Source: CAWBRT01 sp050015355
GTDB taxonomy: Bacteria; Acidobacteriota; Terriglobia; Terriglobales; Acidobacteriaceae
Length of the DNA stretch: 16,744 nucleotides
NCBI GenBank assembly: GCA_050015355.1
Contig: JBEKBO010000103.1
Coordinates: forward strand, 1-16,744
Reading direction: 5' to 3'
Shown here: positions 1 through 7,610 of the stretch, in pieces
Numbering within the stretch: the first letter of the stretch is position 1
Layout of the letters: every line of letters begins with the position of its first letter
Notes under the pieces: generated by a model
Database searches by the model: none
Seen by the model: only the letters and a program-made list of their open reading frames with translations
Told to the model about the DNA's origin: nothing
Made by a program: the position numbers and the translations under genes

Positions 1-508
1 CAGCGCGACGCCGCATTCCGGGGTGCGGCAGCTTGCCCAGCCAGGCCGCCCGATGCCGGCTGTAGTAGACGTCCCGGCCGGCACAGGGAATCGCCCAGCT
101 GCGATACACCGCCTTCAGCCGGCTCATCACTCGGGTCAGATCCTTGACCGTGGTCACATAACTGCGCGCCAACTCCCGTAGGGTACGAACGCCGCTTTCG
201 CCGTGATAGACCGCCTTGAGATGATTGCCACGTAACAGCTCGGCCAGCTTGCGGGCGTCGATCCGGTCGCTCTTGTTCCCGGCTTTGAGCAGCGCATTCT
301 TGCGCGGATTACAGACCAACAACTGGGCTACGTGAGGCTTCAGCAGATCGTACAACCAACTGGCGCAGGTGCCTTCTTCAAAAGTCACATGCAACGTGCC
401 CCGCAGTCCCGCTAGAAACTGGAGAATGGTTGCGGATTTTGTCTCCAGCAGGCACTCCATCACTAGCTGGCCGCTTTCCTCCAGTACCGCCGCCGAGATC
501 GTTGCCAG
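1..508 (-). pseudogene. IS110-family transposase, 5'-truncated and cut by window edge
   Basis: Reading the minus strand from 508 gives 169 uninterrupted codons running off the left edge. The translation is clearly the N-terminal DEDD (RuvC-like) domain of an IS110-family transposase: a VTFEEG segment carries the catalytic Glu (about residue 44-45 of what remains), followed by CNPRKNALLKAGNKSDRIDA, whose SDRIDA holds the last two catalytic Asp residues, then ARKLAELLRG and a helical region ending LGKLPHPGMRRRA. The first catalytic Asp, which lies about 49 residues before the Glu in this family, should sit just upstream of 508, but an in-frame TAA (511-509) is there instead. The non-coding end of the element expected beyond the start is also not recognisable. 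The first in-frame ATG is at 460. I therefore call this a remnant that cannot encode an active enzyme. The 3' end and the serine-containing C-terminal domain lie outside the window. Confidence 0.85.
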
Positions 509-551
509 TTACCTCTGGAAACATGCCCCGGTTCGGCGTAAAGTGCAGGCC

Positions 552-1379
552 GTGAAGCGAATTGCGCAGGCATTTTTTCCTATAGTATTCATGGTTTTGT
601 TTGCAGCTATGCCGCTGGCTTTTGGTGCCACGGCGACATGGGCAAAGAGGGCTGCCGTGTTTCCAAGCAAATGCGACGATCTCGCTAAATGCAAGCCCAT
701 GCGTATACCGTCACCGGACGGCAAGAGCAGCGTAGAGGTGCACTATCGGAAGGTGCATTATCGGAATGCCTACAAAGTCGAAGAAAAAGACGATTACTTT
801 TCTCAGGCATACCTGCGAGTCAAGTCGCCGCTCAATCGCACTCGTGAGGCGGCACTGCCTGATGGTTTTCAGGATATCGAACTGCTCTGGTCACCGGATT
901 CGAAGGCATTTTTTATCAATGGGGGTAATGGCGGTGGATACTGGGGGTTCTGGGTCTATGTTTATCTTATCGATGACCCGAAGCTAAAACCTCTGGACGT
1001 TACCAACAACGCTCAGCGCGACATGGTGAGGTCATTTCCCCCGTGCAGGGCAGCTTATCTTGACCTAAAAAGTTGCAAGGCCACTGAGGCGAACCCGGAA
1101 TACAACATGAGCGGGATCGATTGGGTTCCCGATTCGTCCGCAATTGTAGTAATGGCAGAGGTGCCATGTAGCGGGACTCAGGGTGGCATCATGTGTCAGG
1201 TGATGGGATACGAGTTGGAAGTCCCATCGGGCAGAATCTTGAAGAGAATGAGTGCCCGTAAATTCGCGGCCAACTGGCAGAAGAGCATGGGTTGGAAGTT
1301 TCAGATTCCAGAACCACCGGAATACTGCACCAAATCTTCGGATCGCACGCTTCCTGCTTGTGCAGGGCATGATTGGTAG
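552..1379 (+). CDS. Predicted secreted cysteine-rich protein of unknown function
   Basis: I do not recognise the family. The frame is open from 369, but the upstream part overlaps the IS110 remnant. The GTG at 552 fits best because it begins a signal peptide (VKRIAQ, then a hydrophobic run to about residue 25, likely cleaved after AFGATA). The ribosome site before it is weak (GCAGG). The 275-aa product has eight cysteines (about residues 41, 47, 165, 175, 206, 215, 259, 270), an even number that would suit disulfides outside the cytoplasm. Two segments, WSPDSK (113-118) and WVPDSS (191-196), resemble the PD40/TolB-type beta-propeller repeat motif, so a small beta-rich fold is possible. Residues 63-72 are VHYRK/VHYRN, an in-frame duplication. 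Codon use is visibly more AT-rich than in the neighbours, which together with the adjacent IS remnant hints at horizontal acquisition. The native N-terminus may have been altered at the IS junction. Confidence 0.6.
   Translation: MKRIAQAFFPIVFMVLFAAMPLAFGATATWAKRAAVFPSKCDDLAKCKPMRIPSPDGKSSVEVHYRKVHYRNAYKVEEKDDYFSQAYLRVKSPLNRTREAALPDGFQDIELLWSPDSKAFFINGGNGGGYWGFWVYVYLIDDPKLKPLDVTNNAQRDMVRSFPPCRAAYLDLKSCKATEANPEYNMSGIDWVPDSSAIVVMAEVPCSGTQGGIMCQVMGYELEVPSGRILKRMSARKFAANWQKSMGWKFQIPEPPEYCTKSSDRTLPACAGHDW
736..765. repeat. 15-bp tandem duplication inside the secreted-protein gene
   Basis: Two adjacent copies of AGGTGCACTATCGGA occupy 736-750 and 751-765, differing at one base (C in the first copy, T in the second). 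The unit is a multiple of three, so the reading frame is kept and the protein gains a repeated VHYR(K/N) segment. Confidence 0.8.
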
Positions 1380-1451
1380 GTAACTGTTGGAAAATCGCCA
1401 AATCGTAAATTACAACGGCCGGTGTCCCACGTTCGACCGTGTCGGGAGCCA

Positions 1452-1471
1452 CAACGAGGCTGGGCTCGTTG
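1452..1471. terminator. Inverted repeat between convergent genes, possible terminator
   Basis: CAACGAG (1452-1458) and CTCGTTG (1465-1471) form a perfect 7-bp stem with a 6-nt loop, lying between the ends of the convergent secreted-protein gene and the SDR gene. No T-tract follows on either strand, so intrinsic termination is only a possibility. Confidence 0.35.
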
Positions 1472-1520
1472 GGGTGACTGGGCTAACGTGGGGGTAGTTC
1501 TTTCCCTTACCAAACGGCCC

Positions 1521-1544
1521 GAAACCTTGAAACTTTGAAACTTT
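1521..1544. repeat. Three tandem 8-bp units (GAAACYTT)
   Basis: GAAACCTT, GAAACTTT and GAAACTTT lie head to tail at 1521-1528, 1529-1536 and 1537-1544, directly next to the stop codon of the SDR gene. It is a short microsatellite-like repeat. I see no coding role for it. Confidence 0.65.
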
Positions 1545-1545
1545 C

Positions 1546-2358
1546 CTATCGTACGGCGCCAGCCAGCGCCTGCACCCAGGCTCCCGAGCCGACCAGACAA
1601 CTGCCGCCATCGCAGGGCACGACCGCACCGGTGATGTACTTGGCGGCGTCGCTGGCAAGAAACATTGCCAAATCGGCGATCTCTTCCTTTTTTCCGTAGC
1701 GTTTCAGCGGGAGTGCGTTGGCCAGCGCGGCGGCCATTTCCGAAGTGGGCGTGAGGCGGTTCATTCCTTCGGTGTCTGCGATCGGCCCCGGCACCACCGA
1801 GTTCACCCGAATCCCGAGCGGCCCCCACTCGATGGCAAGCGTACGGGTGATCATGTCCACCCCCGCCTTGCCGGCACAAACATGCGACTGGTAGGCCATC
1901 GGCACGCTGGCCTGTGGGGCGGAGATGTTGATGACCGCCGCTCCGGGCTTGCGCAGATGTTCAAACGCCGCCCGCGCGGAATTGAAGGTGCCGAGCAGGT
2001 CGATGTCGATCACCGACTTGAAGCCGTGGGCCGACATTTTGGCGGCGGCAGCCGGAAAATTCCCCGCCGCGCCGCAGACCAGGATGTCGAACTGGCCCAG
2101 TTCGCCGGCGATTTTCTTGAAAGCCGCGCCGAGAGCTTCATAGTCGCGCACATCCGCGGCTGCCCCCATGGCGCTGCCGCCGTCCTTTCTTATCTCGGCC
2201 GCCGCCGCGTCCAGCCGCTCCTGCCTGCGGCCAATCAGCCCCAGCTTCGCCCCGTATTGCGCAAACTTTCTGGCAATCACGAAATTGATACTGCCGCTTC
2301 CGCCGGTAATGACGGCAGTCTTGCCGGCGAACAGACCCTGCCGAAAAACGTCGCTCAT
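1546..2358 (-). CDS. Short-chain dehydrogenase/reductase, 2,4-dienoyl-CoA reductase-like
   Basis: The product is a 270-aa NAD(P)-dependent SDR, normal family length. The Rossmann glycine motif is TGGSGSIN (18-25), followed by a strand ending LIGRR (41-45), DV at 69-70, and CGAAGNF (95-101), which stands in place of the classical NNAG. The C-terminal half, with KAGVDMITRTLAIEWGP and then PGPIADTEG, closely resembles peroxisomal/mitochondrial 2,4-dienoyl-CoA reductases, enzymes that remove double bonds during unsaturated fatty acid beta-oxidation. As in those enzymes, the classical YxxxK is absent: the residue four before the catalytic Lys (K164) is Val160, and Tyr156 sits eight before it. The open frame extends to 2454, but the ATG at 2358 has AGGAGA about 10 nt upstream and starts the typical N-terminus. 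It lies 64 nt downstream of the DinB-like gene, probably in the same operon. Substrate assignment is inferred. Confidence 0.85.
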   Translation of the reverse strand: MSDVFRQGLFAGKTAVITGGSGSINFVIARKFAQYGAKLGLIGRRQERLDAAAAEIRKDGGSAMGAAADVRDYEALGAAFKKIAGELGQFDILVCGAAGNFPAAAAKMSAHGFKSVIDIDLLGTFNSARAAFEHLRKPGAAVINISAPQASVPMAYQSHVCAGKAGVDMITRTLAIEWGPLGIRVNSVVPGPIADTEGMNRLTPTSEMAAALANALPLKRYGKKEEIADLAMFLASDAAKYITGAVVPCDGGSCLVGSGAWVQALAGAVR

Positions 2359-2422
2359 GGCTCGACACTCTCCTGGCGATAATCCGCCCGCTATCGATTC
2401 ACACGACTTCCCTGCGAGACCT

Positions 2423-2986
2423 CTAACGTCGGCTGGCCGGAGGAATAATGCCATTCATCCGCAGGTAGACCACCAGTTGTCCGTAGTGGTCGCGATCATG
2501 TCCGATCAACAGGACCGCCAACCAAAGCCTTGTCGTCGTCCCGTTGCCGGAGAGGGCGGGAATCTGCTCGACAAGGTTCTTCTCCGTAATGGTGGCGAAG
2601 GCCTTGTGCGCGTAGGTGAAGGAGTCTTGGAAGACCTTCATGATCTCGTCCTTCGATTTCAGACTCGCCATATCTGCGGGTAAGGGAGGCTTCTCCAGCA
2701 GAATGGCGCCGCTGATCCGGTAGTTCACCATGGCCGCGTGCTTCAACTGGTCGCCAAAACCGCGAACGCCTTTGAAATCGCCGCCGCTCGGAACGAAATT
2801 GAACTTGCTCTCCGGCATATCGGTCCCCATGGGGACCATTTCCTTTTCCAGCAAGGAGAGCTGCCGGTCCAGAATCGCAGCCACGGTTGGGGGCGCGGAA
2901 GGAGTTGCCGGCGCGTTCTGCTGTGCCACAGCCACGCTTGCCAACAGCGCCAAGCTCATAATCACGACAACGAATTTGTTTAGCAT
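2423..2986 (-). CDS. Secreted DinB-like (four-helix, metal-binding) protein
   Basis: The product has 187 aa with a clear signal peptide (MLNKF, then a hydrophobic stretch, cleavage likely after SVAVA before QQ). The mature part resembles the DinB/YfiT superfamily, four-helix bundle proteins that bind a metal through three histidines. Candidates are H83 (in QLKHAAMVNY), H163 and H167 (in GHDRDHYGQ), the latter pair in the typical C-terminal HxxxH spacing. The ending LVVYLRMNGIIPP is also typical of these proteins. Exported versions are frequent in acidobacteria, and their substrates are unknown. A strong ribosome site (GGAGG, 6 nt before ATG) supports the start. The gene lies 134 nt downstream of the permease gene and 64 nt upstream of the SDR gene on the same strand. 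Function beyond fold is not assignable. Confidence 0.85.
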   Translation of the reverse strand: MLNKFVVVIMSLALLASVAVAQQNAPATPSAPPTVAAILDRQLSLLEKEMVPMGTDMPESKFNFVPSGGDFKGVRGFGDQLKHAAMVNYRISGAILLEKPPLPADMASLKSKDEIMKVFQDSFTYAHKAFATITEKNLVEQIPALSGNGTTTRLWLAVLLIGHDRDHYGQLVVYLRMNGIIPPASRR

Positions 2987-3120
2987 CGAAGTCCTCCAGT
3001 TCAGTTTGCCCGGCCATAGCGCGCTGCTCGAAAGTTATTCCGGGCTGCCGTCATTGGGTGTTCGCCGGGTGAAAATGCTATTGCGGCGAGCGCAGGCCGA
3101 AAAATCATCAGCGATATGCG

Positions 3121-4593
3121 TCATGGCTGCTTGCCGGTTGAAAATGGCCACTGCCGCAGGCGTGACGCGCGCCACATGTAAATCGCCAACCCCACCAGCA
3201 ATAACAAGGTACCGTAACGGACTTCTTTCAGGAAGTCCTGGCGCGAGACCAGCACGAATATAAATCCGGCCATCGCCAGCAGCGCGGGCACGGGATAGAA
3301 CCACATTCTGAAAGGGCGGGGAAACTCGGGCCGGGTGGCGCGGAGCAGCAGCAAGCCCGCGGCCTGCACCAGGAATTGCAGCATGATGCGAATTACGACC
3401 AGCGCGGCGATCAAATCCGCCAGGCGCAGGAAGCACGCCAGGCAAGCGGCTGCGCCAAGTGCCAGCAACGACACGTCAGGGACGCGTCGCTTCTCGTCGA
3501 CATGCGCAAAGGCGCGAAAGTAGTTTCCATCCAGCGCCGCCGCGTAGGGCACGCGCGAGTAACCCAGCAGCAGCGAGAACACGGAGGCAAAGGCGGTCAG
3601 CATGATCAGGCACGTTGCCACCGTTGCCGCCGGCGATCCTGTTCCATAGACGCGTTGCATCAGCACGGAAATCACGTATGGCTTGGCGGACGGCGCCGTC
3701 AACTCGCGCCACGGTATGACCCCGAGCACGCTGATATTCATCGCCAGGTAGATGGCTGCCACTCCGGCGATCGAGAGCATGAGCGCGCGAGGAATCGTCC
3801 GGCTGGGCTCTCGCACCTCGTCGCCGAGGAAGCACACGTTGTAGTAGCCCCAGTAGTCGTAGGTGGCCACCAGCATGGCCGCGCCCAGGCCGGTGAAGAA
3901 CGCAGCGTCGGGATGAAACGCGCCGGCGGGAAAATCGAAGGCGCGCGCGCGGTCGAAATGCGTGGCCCCGGTGAAGATCACCCATGCCACCGTTCCCGCA
4001 ACCAGCAACCAGAGCAGCTTGGAGAGCTGTCCAACCGCCCTGATGGGGCGATACAGCAGTCCGACGGCCGCGACGCAGCAAAGAATGGCCACCACCGTGC
4101 CCGGTCCCGCCGTCAATGCGATGTGCACCTGCCCTAATAGCGGCAGGGGAAGCGCCATCTCCCGCACTATCCAAACCTGCGCCAACGGCGGCCATAGAAA
4201 CGCGGCGTACTGCGCCAATCCCACGCATCCCGAGGCGATGGAGAGCGGCGCGCTGAAGGAGAGCTGCCAGATGTAGAGAAACGACAGCATGCGCCCGAGA
4301 CGCTGGCGTCCATAGATCTCGCGCAGATAGCGATACGAACCGCCGGAGCCGGGCATGGCGGCTCCGAGTTCCGCCCATACTAGGCCATCGCACAGGGCGA
4401 ACGCGGCACCCAGAATCCATCCGAGCATTGCCTGCGGACCGCCCATCGCGCCGAGGATGAGCGGGATAGTGATGAACGGGCCCACGCCGATCATGTCGAT
4501 CATGTTCAGCGCGGTTGCGCTTGCCAATCCGAGTTCGCGTTCCAGTCCCGGGGAGGGTGAGTTTCGGTGCGGAGCCGCGTCCGCCGGGTTCAT
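3121..4593 (-). CDS. APC-family amino acid permease
   Basis: The product is a 490-aa integral membrane protein with about 12 hydrophobic segments, the normal size for the amino acid-polyamine-organocation (APC) family. The first membrane segment has the broken-helix glycine motif (IGVGPFI, about 35-41) that binds the amino-acid carboxylate in this family. GSGGSYRYLREIYG follows TM2-3, and EVREPSRTIPRA lies in the loop after TM6, both family hallmarks. The frame is open further upstream to 4827, but the ATG at 4593 overlaps the stop codon of the PIG-L gene as ATGA (4593-4590), a classic translational coupling arrangement, and begins the conserved region at the usual distance. The substrate cannot be read from the sequence. 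The gene's partner is an exported hydrolase, so uptake of a released amino acid or amino sugar-like compound is possible. Exchange linked to the divergent decarboxylase is an alternative. Confidence 0.88.
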   Translation of the reverse strand: MNPADAAPHRNSPSPGLERELGLASATALNMIDMIGVGPFITIPLILGAMGGPQAMLGWILGAAFALCDGLVWAELGAAMPGSGGSYRYLREIYGRQRLGRMLSFLYIWQLSFSAPLSIASGCVGLAQYAAFLWPPLAQVWIVREMALPLPLLGQVHIALTAGPGTVVAILCCVAAVGLLYRPIRAVGQLSKLLWLLVAGTVAWVIFTGATHFDRARAFDFPAGAFHPDAAFFTGLGAAMLVATYDYWGYYNVCFLGDEVREPSRTIPRALMLSIAGVAAIYLAMNISVLGVIPWRELTAPSAKPYVISVLMQRVYGTGSPAATVATCLIMLTAFASVFSLLLGYSRVPYAAALDGNYFRAFAHVDEKRRVPDVSLLALGAAACLACFLRLADLIAALVVIRIMLQFLVQAAGLLLLRATRPEFPRPFRMWFYPVPALLAMAGFIFVLVSRQDFLKEVRYGTLLLLVGLAIYMWRASRLRQWPFSTGKQP

Positions 4594-7265
4594 TCGCCGT
4601 GCCCCGCGTGTCGGGGCCCCGGCGAGCTTTGCTCGCTGGGGTGATCGGCCACCAGGTTCACAAACAGCCGCACAGCCCCCGGCACGCCGCCAGGCAGTTG
4701 CCGAAAGAACGACAGCCCGGTGTAGATGTAGCTCCCGCGTCCATAAGAACAGCGCAGCAGACCGCCCTTCCGCGGCGGCTCTCCGCGGTCGTTCATGGCC
4801 AGCAGCGGCTCCCAACGGCCATCCCACGAGTGCATGAAGTAAAGTCCGCGCTCCTGGATCCAGCCGTTAAAATCGCCTGCGGTAATTTTGTTGGGGACGC
4901 GGAAGAGTTTGTCGTTGGGATCGGGAACCTGCACCGTTGATTGCTCTTCGGTGACGCGCTCGCGGCCAAGCTCCGCCGGATATGGCGTATAGCGGCCTTT
5001 GTTGAAGTCGGCGACGCCCGTGTTGTATTGCACGATCAGTGTACCGCCGCCGTGCACGAAATCCAGCAGGCGAGCGTTGTACCTGCGCACGTCCTCGCGC
5101 ACGTCATAGGCGCGAATGCCGGTGACGATGGTTCCATAGCGGCTGAGATCGCCGCGCGCAAGTTCGTCGGCTTGAATAATTTGGACGTTCATCCCGATCT
5201 GTTTGAGCACGTTCGGAATGTCGTCGCCGGCGCCCATGATGTATCCGACGGCCAGCTTCGACGGAATCTCGACGTTGACCACGCTGATGTCTTCCGCCGC
5301 AGGCTGGTAGTGATAGATGGTGCCGAGGTCCTCGCGCGTGACCACCGAGAATCCTTGATCGTAGCGCTCGCCCTTGAAAGACAATGTTGCATGCAGCCGG
5401 TATCTTCCCGGCTTCGCGTCCAGCTTGATCAAATGGAAGCGGAAAGTGCGATCCGAATTCCTGCCGCTGAGGTTCATCGTCTGGCTTGCGGGCTCCGCTT
5501 TCCATCCCTCGGGTGCGTGAACCTCCAGCACCCCGCCCTGCAATTGCTCGAGGTTGCTGCGCACGGTCACGGCGAGCTCAACCGGTTCGTGCCGCGACTG
5601 CGGTATAACCTGCGCCGCGGGCTCGATCATGACCGATGCCGCCGGCACTACCGCGAGCGGCCGTTGGCGAAACGCGCCTCCCACGCGGACTTCAGCTTCC
5701 ACCATCTGCACGAACTCGACTGACCCTTGTGGAAACCTGCACGTGACTTTTACCTGCACCGGCGGAGGAGTAAGCGGCAGCGCCGCGAGATCCGGGTCAT
5801 CAATCGTATACAGGGGCTGCTCGGAAGAATCGCGATAATAGTGCGGCCGCGTGTACTCCGCATCGCCGGGAACCTCCACCACGAATTTCGCGGTATCCGA
5901 TGCCGGCTGCGACTGCCTTCTGTAGCTCCAGCGGGCGGGCAGCACGGGTTGAATATCGGCGACCGTGATCGAAGACGCGGGCGGAAACTGCACGCGCACG
6001 GAGAAAGAGAACGACTCTCCGGGAACAACCGTGCCCTCGGGATTCGCGCTTGCCGCATTCTCGTCGAGCGAAGCCTTGATCTGCACCCCGCACGCCAGCC
6101 TGATCGCACGCTCGAACTGCTCCGCCTTTGTCGCAAGATTCACCAGGACATCCTGCTTAGCGATGGGCTGAAGTTCGGCGGCTTGCACGCGCGCCATCGC
6201 CGCCCGCAGCAGCTCATAGCCTTCGAGCAGCGGTGGAAGCGCCATCTCCGGACCGCGATCGGCCATCTTATCCGCCTGGGCGACGAACGCGGCAACTTCC
6301 GCGAGCTGCTGTTTCAGCTCCGGCAGCTTCGCCTGCTCGTCGCCAAGGTGCGCCGCTAGGCCGGACAGAGAAGTATCGATCCCATCGAAGAAATCCTGCT
6401 CGTGAGCACCGGCAGCGCCAGTTGCCTGCGCGGAGAGTACGGATTCCACCAGCCTGTAATAGTGCAGGCCCGTTCTCATCGTGAAGTTTGCCGCGCCCTG
6501 CGACAGTTGATGCCGCAGCCCCTGCATGGCGAATTGCTGATAAGTCATGCCCAGCGTCGGATCGACGACGCCGGTGTCGAGTGCGAGAGTGTAGCCTTCG
6601 CCGGCGTCGATATTACCGACGTAGAGTTTTTTCGCCTGCCACGGCGCCAGTCCGGCGAGAATCTGTTCCGGAAACATCTTGGGATCGGCTGCGGCGCGGA
6701 AGGCCTCGCGCGTGAGGATCGCGGCCGCCTGGTGATGGCCGTGGTCATCGCGAGCGCTGCCCTGAAAGCGCGACGCGATCACGTCTGGGCGAAACCTGCG
6801 AATCACCCTGACGACGTCGGCTAACACCGGACCGTGCCCGCCCCACTTTTCAAAGGTCTCTTCCGCCGTCTTGGAGAAGCCGAAATCCACCGCGCGTGTA
6901 AAGCGCTGCTGCACCGCGTAGTAACGGTCCGAGGCCAGTAGTTCGAGGGTGCGAAGCGCGCCCAGCTCGTCAAACAGGTTGCTGCCGAGGCGGTTCTGTC
7001 CGCCCTCGCCGCGCGTCAGAGTGAGCAGTTCCGTGGTGACGCCGCGCCCGCGCGATTCCAGCACAAGCATGCCTCCGTCCTCGTCGTCGGGATGCGCCGT
7101 TGTGTGCAGCATGCGGGCGGTTGTGCGGAGCCTGAGCAGTTCCAGTTTCAAAGCTGCGCTTCCTGTGTCCGGCGCGAGAGGCTGGTCGGGACCGGACGCA
7201 GCCTGCGCCAGACAAATGGGGAAAACAGCAAGGAGCACTAAAAAGAATGTAATGATACGCCCCAC
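4590..7265 (-). CDS. Secreted PIG-L family deacetylase with C-terminal amidotransferase-like domain
   Basis: The product is a large exported protein (about 891 aa from GTG 7265). The N-terminus has a signal peptide (GRIITFFLVLLAVFP, cleavage near AQA). Residues about 50-230 are a PIG-L/LmbE zinc deacetylase domain: AHPDDED (57-63) and DDHGHH (173-178) supply the His/Asp zinc ligands and catalytic Asp. Such enzymes remove acetyl groups from GlcNAc-type substrates. A beta-rich middle part resembles the NEW3/NPCBM-associated sandwich, and the last ~230 residues (from SKLAVGYIMGAGDDIPNVL through DFVHGGGTLIVQYN) look like a ThuA/type I glutamine amidotransferase-like domain. Start choice is uncertain: the frame is open to ATG 7418, with another ATG at 7373, and none has a good ribosome site. 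I prefer GTG 7265 because it puts the signal peptide at the N-terminus. It is first in a minus-strand operon and is coupled to the permease gene by ATGA. Confidence 0.82.
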   Translation of the reverse strand: MGRIITFFLVLLAVFPICLAQAASGPDQPLAPDTGSAALKLELLRLRTTARMLHTTAHPDDEDGGMLVLESRGRGVTTELLTLTRGEGGQNRLGSNLFDELGALRTLELLASDRYYAVQQRFTRAVDFGFSKTAEETFEKWGGHGPVLADVVRVIRRFRPDVIASRFQGSARDDHGHHQAAAILTREAFRAAADPKMFPEQILAGLAPWQAKKLYVGNIDAGEGYTLALDTGVVDPTLGMTYQQFAMQGLRHQLSQGAANFTMRTGLHYYRLVESVLSAQATGAAGAHEQDFFDGIDTSLSGLAAHLGDEQAKLPELKQQLAEVAAFVAQADKMADRGPEMALPPLLEGYELLRAAMARVQAAELQPIAKQDVLVNLATKAEQFERAIRLACGVQIKASLDENAASANPEGTVVPGESFSFSVRVQFPPASSITVADIQPVLPARWSYRRQSQPASDTAKFVVEVPGDAEYTRPHYYRDSSEQPLYTIDDPDLAALPLTPPPVQVKVTCRFPQGSVEFVQMVEAEVRVGGAFRQRPLAVVPAASVMIEPAAQVIPQSRHEPVELAVTVRSNLEQLQGGVLEVHAPEGWKAEPASQTMNLSGRNSDRTFRFHLIKLDAKPGRYRLHATLSFKGERYDQGFSVVTREDLGTIYHYQPAAEDISVVNVEIPSKLAVGYIMGAGDDIPNVLKQIGMNVQIIQADELARGDLSRYGTIVTGIRAYDVREDVRRYNARLLDFVHGGGTLIVQYNTGVADFNKGRYTPYPAELGRERVTEEQSTVQVPDPNDKLFRVPNKITAGDFNGWIQERGLYFMHSWDGRWEPLLAMNDRGEPPRKGGLLRCSYGRGSYIYTGLSFFRQLPGGVPGAVRLFVNLVADHPSEQSSPGPRHAGHGE

Positions 7266-7610
7266 GGCGGCGCGGCAATAATATCGGTGCTTCGCCGGCG
7301 CCTGGCGAAGCGCTCGTGGCAAGCGGCTGCCAGCGCTCGGGCGGCGTCCCCGACACGCGCCGTGATTGCCCATGGCGGAACCAACTCGCGGTTTGATGTC
7401 GTCCCTTGCGGCATGCATACTCTATTACTTTATCCGCTCACCAATCCCGTTCGCCGGGGATGCCAACGAAATCCGGGCACCTCACTTGTATTCTTATTGC
7501 GCCATCAAAGGCAAGCCGGGCGCGCTTTCGATACAATAGCTTCTCACTTTATCGCAGGCGTTTCAGACGAGTGCCGCTTGCACCCGTCAGCATAAAGGAA
7601 TGAAGCTATT
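7266..7610. other. Divergent intergenic region between PIG-L and decarboxylase genes
   Basis: This stretch of up to 345 bases separates two divergent transcription units (192 bases if the PIG-L gene starts at 7418). Rightward, TACAAT at 7532-7537 is a good -10 hexamer about 75 nt before the decarboxylase start, but no convincing -35 lies 16-18 nt upstream. Leftward, GATAAAGTAATAG just before 7418 is AT-rich and could hold a -10. I see no palindrome strong enough to call an operator. Confidence 0.4.

Noticed and set aside
3376..4137. 253-codon plus-strand frame opposite the permease gene
   Set aside because: Arg/His/Gln-rich antisense shadow of a hydrophobic membrane protein; no domain visible.
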